The notes beneath the pieces are model-generated. The model worked only from the letters and a program-made list of their open reading frames with translations, made no database searches and had not been told where the DNA came from. A DNA stretch of 6,648 bases from Rhodanobacteraceae bacterium (GTDB lineage Bacteria; Pseudomonadota; Gammaproteobacteria; Xanthomonadales; Rhodanobacteraceae): NCBI GenBank assembly GCA_025928735.1, contig JAICIW010000130.1, positions 1 through 6,648 on the forward strand, given 5' to 3'. Shown here in pieces: positions 1-6,549 of this stretch (position 1 is the first letter of the stretch; each line of letters opens with the position of its first letter). The translations under genes and the position numbers were made by a program.

Positions 1-36
1 AACCAGCCACATCGCTACAAAGGAAAAGGGTTCAAG

Positions 37-2634
37 TCAGCGTTTGTGGAACGCGAGCCTGCCGTGTTCGGCGTCAACCGAAATGGTGTCGCCGCCCGCG
101 AATTCGCCAGCAAGGATTTTCTGCGCCAGCGGATTTTCGAGCTGGGTCTGGATCGCGCGTTTCAGCGGCCGTGCACCGTACACGGGATCGAAGCCGACAT
201 TGCCGAGCAGCACCAACGCGCCGTCGGTAATTTCGAAGTCGATCTGGCGTTCCTGCAAGCGCTTGGCGAGGTAATTCGTCTGCAACCGTGCGATCTCGCG
301 GATCTGCGATTTGTCGAGCGGATGGAACACCACGATTTCGTCGAGGCGGTTGATGAACTCGGGACGGAAGTGCGCCTGCACCACGCCCATCACCGCGGCC
401 TTCATCTGGGTGTAGGCCTCGGGTGAATCCTCGTCGATGCCGCTCGACGCGATTTCCTGGATCTGCTGCGAGCCGAGGTTCGACGTCATCACGATCACGG
501 TGTTGCGGAAGTCCACCGTGCGGCCTTGGCCATCGGTGAGGCGCCCGTCGTCCAGCACCTGCAGCAGGATGTTGAACACATCCGGGTGCGCCTTCTCGAC
601 TTCGTCCAGCAGGATCACGCTGTACGGACGCCGACGCACGGCTTCGGTCAGATAGCCGCCTTCTTCGTAGCCAACGTAGCCGGGAGGCGCCCCAATCAGC
701 CGGGCGACCGAATGCTTCTCCATGAACTCCGACATGTCGATGCGGATCATCGCTTCGGTGGTGTCGAACAGGAACCCGGCGAGCGCTTTGCAGAGTTCGG
801 TCTTGCCGACGCCGGTCGGGCCGAGGAACAGGAATGAACCATACGGGCGATTCGGATCGGACAATCCCGCGCGTGCGCGACGGATCGCGTCGGACACCGC
901 ACGCACCGCTTCGTCCTGACCGATCACGTTCTTGTGCAGCGCGTCTTCCATGTGCAGCAATTTTTCGCGCTCGCCCTCCAGCATCTTCGACACCGGAATG
1001 CCGGTCCAGCGCGATACGACCTCGGCGATTTCCTCGGCGGTGACCTTGTCCTTGACCAGCTTGAACTCGCGCTGGTCGGTGTTTTGCGCGGCGGCGAGCT
1101 GCTTTTCCAGCGCCGGCAACTGGCCGTACTGGATTTCGCTCATGCGCGCGTAATCCTGCCGGCGCTGCGCGGCTTCGAGTTCGTGGTGTGCTTTCTCGAT
1201 CTGTTCCTTGATCGAAGCGTCGCCCTGCAGCGCGGCCTTCTCCGACTTCCACACTTCGTTCAAGTCGGAGAACTCGCGCTCGAGTTTTTCGATGTCGCCT
1301 TCGAGATCAGCCAGGCGCTTCTTCGACTCCGGATCCTTCTCTTTCTTCAGCATCTCGCGCTGGATCTTCAACTGGATCAACCGGCGTTCGAGGCGATCCA
1401 GTTCCTCCGGCTTGGAGTCGATTTCCATCCGGATGCGCGACGCCGCCTCGTCCATCAGATCGATGGCCTTGTCGGGCAACTGGCGGTCGCTGATGTAGCG
1501 ATTCGAAAGCGTGGCCGCGGCGACGATGGCGGGATCGGTGATCTCGACACCGTGATGCACCGCGTAGCGTTCCTTCAATCCGCGCAGGATCGCGATGGTG
1601 TCTTCGACCGTAGGCTCGCCCACGAACACCTTCTGGAAGCGCCGCTCCAGCGCGGCGTCCTTCTCGATGTACTTGCGGTATTCGTCCAGCGTGGTGGCAC
1701 CGATGCAGTGCAGTTCGCCGCGCGCCAAGGCGGGTTTGAGCATGTTGCCCGCGTCCATCGCGCCTTCGGCCTTGCCTGCGCCGACCATCGTGTGCAGTTC
1801 GTCGATGAACAGGATGACCTGGCCTTCCTGTTTGGAAAGGTCGTTCAACACGCCTTTCAGGCGTTCCTCGAATTCGCCGCGGAACTTGGCGCCCGCGATC
1901 AGCGCACCCAGATCGAGCGCCAGCAGACGCTTGTTCTTCAAGCCCTCCGGCACTTCGTCCTTGACGATGCGCTGGGCGAGGCCTTCGACGATCGCAGTCT
2001 TGCCGACGCCGGGTTCGCCGATCAGCACCGGATTGTTCTTGGTGCGGCGCGACAGCACCTGCACCACGCGGCGGATTTCCTCGTCGCGGCCGATCACGGG
2101 GTCGAGCTTGCCGGTCTCGGCGCGCGCGGTCATGTCGATGGTGTATTTCTCCAGCGCCTGGCGCTGGTCCTCGGCGCTTTCCGATTGCACCTTTTCGCCA
2201 CCGCGCAACTTGTCGATCGCGGCTTCGAGGTTCTGCTTGTTGGCACCGGCGGCTTGCAGTGCGCGACCGAGGTCGCCCTTGTCGTCGATGCAGGCCAGCA
2301 GGAACAGTTCCGAGGCGATGAACTGGTCGCCACGCTGCTGGGCCAACTTGTCGGTGATGTTGAGCAGCCGATTCAGTTCGTTCGAGACATTGATGTTGCC
2401 TTCCTGGCCCGACACGCGCGGCAACTTGTCCAGCATTTCGCCGATCCGCTGGCGCAGCAGCGGCACGTTGACGCCGGCCTGCGCCAGCATCGGCGCGGTC
2501 GAGCCGCCCTGCTGATCCAGCAGGGCGGCGAACAGATGCGCGGGTTCCAGCATGTTGTTGTCGCGCCCGACCGCGATTGACTGGGCGTCGGCCAGGGCCT
2601 GCTGGAAGCGGGAAGTGAGTTTGTCCGTGCGCAT
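37..2634 (-). CDS. clpB: ClpB (Hsp100) ATP-dependent protein disaggregase
   Basis: Cytosolic hexameric AAA+ chaperone that, with DnaK/DnaJ/GrpE, pulls polypeptides out of heat-induced aggregates. The 865-residue product has the full ClpB order. An N-terminal Clp_N domain (about 1-145) is followed by AAA-1 with Walker A GEPGVGKT (206-213, K212), Walker B ending D278-E279 and arginine fingers R331/R332. A coiled-coil M-domain (about 410-525) marks ClpB rather than ClpA or ClpC. AAA-2 has Walker A GPTGVGKT (605-612), pore loop GYVGYEEGG (652-660), Walker B D677-E678, R763 in FINRLDE and sensor-2 GARPLKR (820-826). There is no ClpP-docking IGF/IGL loop, as expected for ClpB. The start is placed at MRTDKLTSRF because it aligns with the E. 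coli N terminus; AAGG lies 9 nt upstream. The reading frame stays open to 2754, but that extension is Arg-rich and contains the sigma-32 promoter, so it is leader DNA. Pore-loop-1 residue 251 is Phe where E. coli has Tyr, a conservative change. The gene is monocistronic within what is visible. Confidence 0.98.
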   Translation of the reverse strand: MRTDKLTSRFQQALADAQSIAVGRDNNMLEPAHLFAALLDQQGGSTAPMLAQAGVNVPLLRQRIGEMLDKLPRVSGQEGNINVSNELNRLLNITDKLAQQRGDQFIASELFLLACIDDKGDLGRALQAAGANKQNLEAAIDKLRGGEKVQSESAEDQRQALEKYTIDMTARAETGKLDPVIGRDEEIRRVVQVLSRRTKNNPVLIGEPGVGKTAIVEGLAQRIVKDEVPEGLKNKRLLALDLGALIAGAKFRGEFEERLKGVLNDLSKQEGQVILFIDELHTMVGAGKAEGAMDAGNMLKPALARGELHCIGATTLDEYRKYIEKDAALERRFQKVFVGEPTVEDTIAILRGLKERYAVHHGVEITDPAIVAAATLSNRYISDRQLPDKAIDLMDEAASRIRMEIDSKPEELDRLERRLIQLKIQREMLKKEKDPESKKRLADLEGDIEKLEREFSDLNEVWKSEKAALQGDASIKEQIEKAHHELEAAQRRQDYARMSEIQYGQLPALEKQLAAAQNTDQREFKLVKDKVTAEEIAEVVSRWTGIPVSKMLEGEREKLLHMEDALHKNVIGQDEAVRAVSDAIRRARAGLSDPNRPYGSFLFLGPTGVGKTELCKALAGFLFDTTEAMIRIDMSEFMEKHSVARLIGAPPGYVGYEEGGYLTEAVRRRPYSVILLDEVEKAHPDVFNILLQVLDDGRLTDGQGRTVDFRNTVIVMTSNLGSQQIQEIASSGIDEDSPEAYTQMKAAVMGVVQAHFRPEFINRLDEIVVFHPLDKSQIREIARLQTNYLAKRLQERQIDFEITDGALVLLGNVGFDPVYGARPLKRAIQTQLENPLAQKILAGEFAGGDTISVDAEHGRLAFHKR

Positions 2635-2669
2635 GGTGGCGAGCCTTGGCTGGTGGATCCGAAGCCCAA

Positions 2670-2698
2670 AGATGCGGTCGCAACGCGCAGGCTTCAAG
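2670..2698 (-). promoter_or_regulatory. sigma-32 (RpoH) heat-shock promoter of clpB
   Basis: On the minus strand there is an exact CTTGAA -35 (2693-2698), a 15-bp spacer and CCGCATCT as -10 (2670-2677). The known sigma-32 consensus is CTTGAA with a 13-17 bp spacer and CCCCATnT, so the only mismatch is one G in the -10. Transcription would start near 2662-2664, leaving a leader of about 30 nt before the clpB ATG at 2634. Position and match fit heat-shock control of clpB. Transcription start mapping has not been seen; this is read from sequence only. Confidence 0.85.
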
Positions 2699-2713
2699 CC
2701 GTTTTTGCGGGCC

Positions 2714-2736
2714 CGGCCGCGCTTTCGCCGCGGCCG
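2714..2736. repeat. GC-rich inverted repeat between divergent promoters
   Basis: Two 8-bp arms, CGGCCGCG (2714-2721) and CGCGGCCG (2729-2736), are perfect inverted repeats around a 7-nt spacer. The element lies 16 bp upstream of the clpB -35 and about 100 bp upstream of the plsC-like promoter. It is not a rho-independent terminator: the T-run (2702-2706) precedes the hairpin on the plus strand, and no T-run follows it on either strand. It could be an operator-like palindrome or just GC-rich chance symmetry. Confidence 0.4.
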
Positions 2737-2839
2737 CCTCGATGTGCGGCTCATTTGGGCTCATGCGGCTGGGCCGGACGCGGCTCTCCCCTTCCAGCAC
2801 CCGGGACCACCACCGAATGCAGTCGCGCCACCGCGCCGT

Positions 2840-2867
2840 TTGCGCAACGAAAACGTGTCGCTAAAAT
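2840..2867 (+). promoter_or_regulatory. Possible sigma-70 promoter of the acyltransferase gene
   Basis: TAAAAT at 2862-2867 matches the -10 consensus at 5 of 6 positions and sits in an otherwise GC-rich stretch. The best -35 at a workable distance is TTGCGC (2840-2845, 3 of 6 matches, 16-bp spacer). Transcription would begin near 2873-2875, about 25 nt ahead of the GTG at 2898. The -10 is persuasive but the -35 is weak, so this is a prediction only. It would also be the nearest upstream promoter for the whole plus-strand run of genes. Confidence 0.45.
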
Positions 2868-2897
2868 CCGTGCGGGGATTCACCGGGTCGCATCATC

Positions 2898-3668
2898 GTG
2901 AACGTGATCGGGTTGGAAACGCGCCCGTCGGGGCTTGCGCGCCTGGCGTGGCGGTCGTGGAACGCACTGCAACTGGTCTTCACCATCGCCTGGACGGCAT
3001 GTTGCATCTGCCTGGCGCAAGCGGTGCTGGCAATCGGCGGCGGCAATCGGCGCGCTCCGCTCAAGATGGCGTCGCGGCTGTGGGCACCGGGCCTGCTGAT
3101 CGGCGCCGGTGCGAAGCTGCAGGTGGAAGGACTGGAGCGCGTGGACTTTTCGAAGCCGCACGTGTTCGTTGCGAACCATCAATCCATGATCGACGTGTGC
3201 GCGTTGTTTCGCGCGCTGCCGGTGCCGATCCGCTTCGTGATCAAGCAGGAACTGGAACGCGTCCCGTTCATCGGCTGGTACGCGCGCAACATGGGCATGA
3301 TATTCATCAAGCGCGGCCACGCGCGCGAAGCCGCCGAACGCCTCCACGGCATCGTGGCACTGGTGCGCGGCGGCGACAGTCTGTGCGCGTTTCCCGAAGG
3401 CACCCGCAGCCGCGACGGATCGATCCGCCCGTTCAAGGGCGGCGCGTTCCAGGTTGCGCTGCAGGCCGGCGTGCCGGTGGTGCCGATCGCAATCGACGGT
3501 TCCGGAGAAGTGTTGCCACTTTCCGGTTTCCGTGTCCGTCCGGGCACCATCACCGTGCGCATCGGTGATCCGATTCCGACCACCGGATTGCGGATCGGCG
3601 ATCGCCACGCGTTGGCGCAGCGCGCGCACGATGCGGTCGCGGCAATGCACGCTTGCGCGCGGATGTGA
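2898..3668 (+). CDS. plsC: 1-acyl-sn-glycerol-3-phosphate acyltransferase (PlsC/LPLAT family)
   Basis: Transfers an acyl group to the sn-2 position of lysophosphatidic acid to give phosphatidic acid, at the inner face of the cytoplasmic membrane. The 256-residue protein has an N-terminal hydrophobic segment (about 21-47) that should anchor it. It then has all the LPLAT blocks: catalytic NHQSMID with the HX4D pair H94/D99, GMIFIKR (133-139), FPEGTRS (165-171) and VPIAID (195-200). Length is normal for bacterial PlsC. The start is GTG 2898: the frame is closed upstream by the TAA inside the predicted -10, and no ATG is available. A second GTG at 2904 is an alternative. The ribosome site is weak (GGG around 2885-2887). 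Many genomes carry several PlsC paralogues, so whether this is the main enzyme or an accessory one with other acyl preference cannot be told from sequence. It is divergent from clpB and 57 bp ahead of otsB. Confidence 0.93.
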   Translation: MNVIGLETRPSGLARLAWRSWNALQLVFTIAWTACCICLAQAVLAIGGGNRRAPLKMASRLWAPGLLIGAGAKLQVEGLERVDFSKPHVFVANHQSMIDVCALFRALPVPIRFVIKQELERVPFIGWYARNMGMIFIKRGHAREAAERLHGIVALVRGGDSLCAFPEGTRSRDGSIRPFKGGAFQVALQAGVPVVPIAIDGSGEVLPLSGFRVRPGTITVRIGDPIPTTGLRIGDRHALAQRAHDAVAAMHACARM

Positions 3669-3725
3669 ATGGGGCGTTCACGCCGGGTCCGCCACAATGC
3701 GTCGATGTTTCAATGCTGAGCCGAG

Positions 3726-4514
3726 GTGTCGACAACGCGCGTGGCCATAACCGGCGCCGACATTGCCACGAGGTTGCCCGCGCCGCCTGAAACCGGCGCC
3801 GACGACGGCTGGGCGCTGTTTCTGGACGTCGACGGTACCTTGCTGGATTTCGCGCATGACCCCGACAGCGTCGAAGTGGCGCCGCACCTGCACGACGACC
3901 TCGCCAACCTCCGAGAGCGACTCGGTGGCGCGGTCGCACTGCTGAGCGGGCGCGCGCTGTCACAGCTCGACGGGCTGTTCAACTGGAACCACCACGTCGC
4001 CGCCGGATTGCACGGCGCGCAACTGCGCACCCCGGGCGGGGACGTGCGGACGACCGGCAACGCCGCTGCCTTCGCGCAGATCCGCGCGCGCGCGGCCGAA
4101 CTCGTGGCCGCGACACGCGGGGTGCTGCTGGAAGACAAGCGGCTCGCACTGGCGCTGCATTACCGGCGCGCGCCCACTGCACGCGCGGCCGCCGAACATA
4201 TCGCGGAAACGCTTCTGCGGGATGTCGGCGACAGCCACGTGCTGCAGCGCGGCGACCACGTGATCGAACTGAAGCCTGCTGGCGTGGACAAGGGCGGCGC
4301 GCTCGCGGCGCTGATGCAGGAGGCGCCGTTTCGCGGCCGCGCGCCCTGGATGCTGGGCGACGATTTGACCGACGAGCACGCGTTCCGCCACGTCAACGCG
4401 AGCGGCGGTGTCAGCGTGATCGTCGGCGCGCGCCGCCCGACCGAAGCTCGCCATGCGCTGGATGACCCCGCCGCGGTGCGCGCATGGCTGCACGGGCTGG
4501 CGATGGCGACATGA
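3726..4514 (+). CDS. otsB: Trehalose-6-phosphate phosphatase OtsB
   Basis: Cytoplasmic HAD-superfamily phosphatase that converts trehalose-6-phosphate to trehalose, the second step of the OtsAB pathway for an osmotic, desiccation and cold protectant. In 262 residues all HAD motifs are visible. Motif I is LFLDVDGT with nucleophile D34 and general acid/base D36. Motif II is LLSGR (S74). Lysines in ELKPAGVDKG (K183, K189) supply motif III. Motif IV is GDDLTDE (D212, D213, D216) for Mg2+ binding. The ELKP and GDDLTDE signatures are typical of OtsB/TPP rather than generic HAD enzymes. The start is uncertain. GTG 3726 has only a weak TGAG 5 nt upstream, GTG 3741 is an alternative, and an in-frame ATG at 3705 is closed by a stop within five codons. 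Conserved sequence begins only at about residue 29, so the first 28 residues may be partly untranslated. It is the first of the three trehalose-cluster genes; the GH15 gene follows after 130 bp. Confidence 0.95.
   Translation: MSTTRVAITGADIATRLPAPPETGADDGWALFLDVDGTLLDFAHDPDSVEVAPHLHDDLANLRERLGGAVALLSGRALSQLDGLFNWNHHVAAGLHGAQLRTPGGDVRTTGNAAAFAQIRARAAELVAATRGVLLEDKRLALALHYRRAPTARAAAEHIAETLLRDVGDSHVLQRGDHVIELKPAGVDKGGALAALMQEAPFRGRAPWMLGDDLTDEHAFRHVNASGGVSVIVGARRPTEARHALDDPAAVRAWLHGLAMAT
3749..3803 (+). repeat. 13-bp in-frame direct repeat at the 5' end of otsB
   Basis: AACCGGCGCCGAC occurs exactly at 3749-3761 and again at 3791-3803, a period of 42 bp (14 codons). Both copies are read in the same frame as Thr-Gly-Ala-Asp within the poorly conserved N-terminal segment of OtsB. 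Each copy contains the palindrome GGCGCC. It could be the remnant of a small duplication or chance recurrence in GC-rich sequence. Confidence 0.6.
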
Positions 4515-4644
4515 ACCCGCCTATATCCACGAATCGGCCGAACCGAACCGGTCTTCGCCATCTCGTCCGATTCTCTTCCCGATACGCGTTCGCGGGCACG
4601 GCTGGAACACGATGGATCGAAGGCCCACAACAAGGAGGCAACCG
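4515..4644 (+). other. 130-bp otsB-GH15 intergenic leader
   Basis: The spacer lies inside an otherwise compact cluster. It carries a perfect ribosome binding site at its 3' end and a weak TATATC (4522-4527) with a poor -35 (TGGCGA, 4498-4503, 18-bp spacer). I see no strong hairpin or terminator. The GH15 reading frame is open through it with an in-frame ATG at 4612, but that ATG lacks a good ribosome site, and the translated stretch has no recognisable protein character. Confidence 0.5.
4632..4638 (+). promoter_or_regulatory. Strong Shine-Dalgarno deciding a TTG start
   Basis: AAGGAGG is a full match to the anti-Shine-Dalgarno complement and lies 6 nt before TTG 4645, which is in frame with the GH15 hydrolase. 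No other in-frame start codon (ATG 4612, or upstream ATGs inside otsB) has a comparable site, so this fixes the likely start. Confidence 0.85.
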
Positions 4645-6549
4645 TTGACTGCCAAAACCACCACTGCGAAAAAATCCAGGCCCAAACCCGGAACATCACG
4701 CGTGCAGCCAGCAAGACCGCTGCGAGGTCCGGCCAGCCGCACGCCCAAGCGCAAGCCGACCGACCCCGACAGGCGCGCCAGCCTCGACCTCGGCATCATC
4801 GGCAACGGCACCATCAACGCGCTGATCGATGCGCGCGGGGGCATCGTGTGGCACTGCGTGCCGGCGTTCGATGGCGATCCGGTGTTCTGCTCGCTGCTGT
4901 CGCCGCGGTTTTCGGATGCCGGCTTTTTCGACGTGCAGTTGGAAAACGAGGCCAGCTTCCATCAGCGTTACGCCGACAACAGCGCGGTGCTGGTGACCAC
5001 GTTGACCGCAAAGGATGGCGCACAGGTCGAGATCACCGACTTTGCACCGCGCTACAAGCAGCACGGACGCACCTTTCACCCGATGCAGATCCTGCGGCGC
5101 GTGCGACCGCTGTCGGGGGCGCCGCGCATCGCGCTGCGACTGAAGCCGCTGACCGGTTACGGCGCACGCAAACCGGAAATGACTTTCGGCTCCAACCACG
5201 TGCGCTACCTGCTCGATCCGCTGGTGCTGCGCGCCACCACCGACACGCAACTGCCGATGCTGCGGGATGGCCTGCCGTTCCTGCTCGACCGCGACGTGCA
5301 CATCGTGTTGGGCACCGACGAGACGCTGCACGAATCGGCCGCGCGTTTCTACAACGAGGCGCTGGATTCGACCATTGACTACTGGCACGAGTGGTCGCGC
5401 TATCTCTCGATTCCGGCCGAATGGCAGGAAGCGGTGATCCGCGCCGCGATCACGCTGAAGTTGTGCCAGTACGAAGGCACCGGCGCGATCACCGCGGCGA
5501 TGACGACCTCCATTCCGGAAGCGCCCGACACCGTGCGCACCTGGGATTACCGGTACTGCTGGCCGCGCGACGCCGCGCTGTCGGTGCGCGCGCTGAACCG
5601 CCTGAGCGCCACGCGCACGATGGAAGAATACGTGCGCTACATCTTCAATCTCGCACTCAAGGAAGAGGGCAAGATGACACCGGTGTACGGCATCCATTTC
5701 CAGGATGAACTGCCGGAGCGCGAGGAAGCCACGCTGGCCGGCTACCGCGGCATGGGCCCGGTGCGGGTCGGCAACGAAGCCTGGAAGCAGCAGCAGAACG
5801 ACATCTACGGCAGCGTGGTGCTGGCGGCCACGCAGATGTTCTGCGACCAGCGGCTGGTGCGGATCGCCGGCGAAACCGAATACCGTCGCCTCGAACGCTG
5901 CGGCGAAGCGGCGTGGCGCCTGCACGACAAACCGGATGCCGGGCTGTGGGAATTGCGCGGGCGCACTTCCATCCATACCTATTCGGCGGTGATGTGCTGG
6001 GTGGCCTGTGATCGGCTCGCCAACATCGGCGCATGGCTGGGGCTGGACGATCGCGTCAAGTTCTGGCGCAAGCGCGCCGACAGCATCCGGCGCAAGATCC
6101 TGCGGCACGCGGTGCACAAGAACGGTTACTTCGTGGAATCGTTCGGCAGCGACGAGCTCGATGCCAGCCTTTTGCTGCTGGAAGGCCTGCGCTTCGTCAG
6201 CGCCGACGATCCGCGCTTCGTCAAGACCGTGGACGCGGTCGGCAAGAGCCTGATGCGCAACGGCTTCCTGATGCGCTATGCGCACCCGGACGATTTCGGC
6301 GCGCCGGAGACCAGTTTCCTGGTCTGCAACTTCTGGTACGTGGAGGCGCTGATCGCGATCGGCCGCAAGGACGAGGCGCGCAAATTCTTCGAGAAGCTGC
6401 TGGCGATCCGCAATCCGCTGGGGCTGCTGTCGGAGGACTACGATCCGAAAACCGGCGAGCTGTGGGGCAACTTCCCGCAGACGTATTCCATGGTCGGCCT
6501 GATCAACGCGGCACGCGGCTTGTCCACGAAATGGAGCGACGTGGTATGA
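4645..6549 (+). CDS. Glycoside hydrolase family 15 (glucoamylase/trehalase-like)
   Basis: Exo-acting alpha-glucosidase of family GH15, which includes glucoamylases and some bacterial and archaeal trehalases. From TTG 4645 the product is 634 residues, normal for bacterial GH15 proteins. An N-terminal beta-sandwich region starts at SLDLGIIGNGTINALIDARG (46-65) and FDGDPVFCSLL (75-85). The (alpha/alpha)6 catalytic barrel follows with RTWDYRYCWPRDA (298-310), AGYRGMGPVRVGN (365-377), GLWELRG (433-439, E436 the likely catalytic acid), CNFWYVEALIAIGR (561-574) and LLSEDYD...GNFPQTYSMVGLINAA (594-623, E597 the likely catalytic base). No signal peptide is visible, so a cytoplasmic location is expected. 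Residues 1-45 are a Lys/Arg/Pro/Thr-rich tail absent from the core fold. The gene sits between otsB and otsA and overlaps otsA by ATGA, implying translational coupling. Trehalose hydrolysis is therefore a reasonable substrate guess, but maltodextrin or glycogen fragments are equally possible from sequence. Confidence 0.92.
   Translation: MTAKTTTAKKSRPKPGTSRVQPARPLRGPASRTPKRKPTDPDRRASLDLGIIGNGTINALIDARGGIVWHCVPAFDGDPVFCSLLSPRFSDAGFFDVQLENEASFHQRYADNSAVLVTTLTAKDGAQVEITDFAPRYKQHGRTFHPMQILRRVRPLSGAPRIALRLKPLTGYGARKPEMTFGSNHVRYLLDPLVLRATTDTQLPMLRDGLPFLLDRDVHIVLGTDETLHESAARFYNEALDSTIDYWHEWSRYLSIPAEWQEAVIRAAITLKLCQYEGTGAITAAMTTSIPEAPDTVRTWDYRYCWPRDAALSVRALNRLSATRTMEEYVRYIFNLALKEEGKMTPVYGIHFQDELPEREEATLAGYRGMGPVRVGNEAWKQQQNDIYGSVVLAATQMFCDQRLVRIAGETEYRRLERCGEAAWRLHDKPDAGLWELRGRTSIHTYSAVMCWVACDRLANIGAWLGLDDRVKFWRKRADSIRRKILRHAVHKNGYFVESFGSDELDASLLLLEGLRFVSADDPRFVKTVDAVGKSLMRNGFLMRYAHPDDFGAPETSFLVCNFWYVEALIAIGRKDEARKFFEKLLAIRNPLGLLSEDYDPKTGELWGNFPQTYSMVGLINAARGLSTKWSDVV

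Noticed and set aside
1..36. Sequence GGGTTCAAGTC near 29-39 resembles a tRNA T-arm; the region is also downstream of the clpB stop, where a terminator might lie.
   Set aside because: The following bases are clpB coding sequence and no acceptor, D or anticodon arms pair around it. No hairpin with a T-run is visible in these 36 bases on the minus strand.
934..2580. A 548-codon open frame on the plus strand lying entirely within clpB, plus other long antisense frames.
   Set aside because: It is the mirror of a highly conserved, GC-rich coding gene. Its translation is low-complexity (rich in Leu, Gln, Val, Asp and His) and shows no domain, and no ribosome site or promoter supports it.
2635..2754. 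Upstream extension of the clpB frame to the ATG at 2754.
   Set aside because: The stretch is Arg-rich, has no homology to ClpB N termini and contains the sigma-32 promoter.
2653..2901. Open frames of 65-340 codons on both strands across the clpB-plsC intergenic region and into plsC.
   Set aside because: They lack domain content, have poor ribosome sites and overlap well-supported genes or promoters; they are typical GC-rich shadow frames.
3676..3698. CACAAT (3693-3698) ahead of otsB as a -10 element.
   Set aside because: It has 4 of 6 matches but no acceptable -35 at 15-19 bp, so an own otsB promoter is possible but not supported.
4498..4527. Weak internal promoter TGGCGA-18 bp-TATATC at the end of otsB.
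   Set aside because: Only 3 of 6 and 4 of 6 matches, within the chance level for such a scan.
4453..4644. GH15 frame extended upstream into otsB, starting at 4453 or 4612.
   Set aside because: The 4453 start overlaps the conserved otsB frame, and the added residues have no GH15 similarity. Only TTG 4645 has a strong ribosome site.
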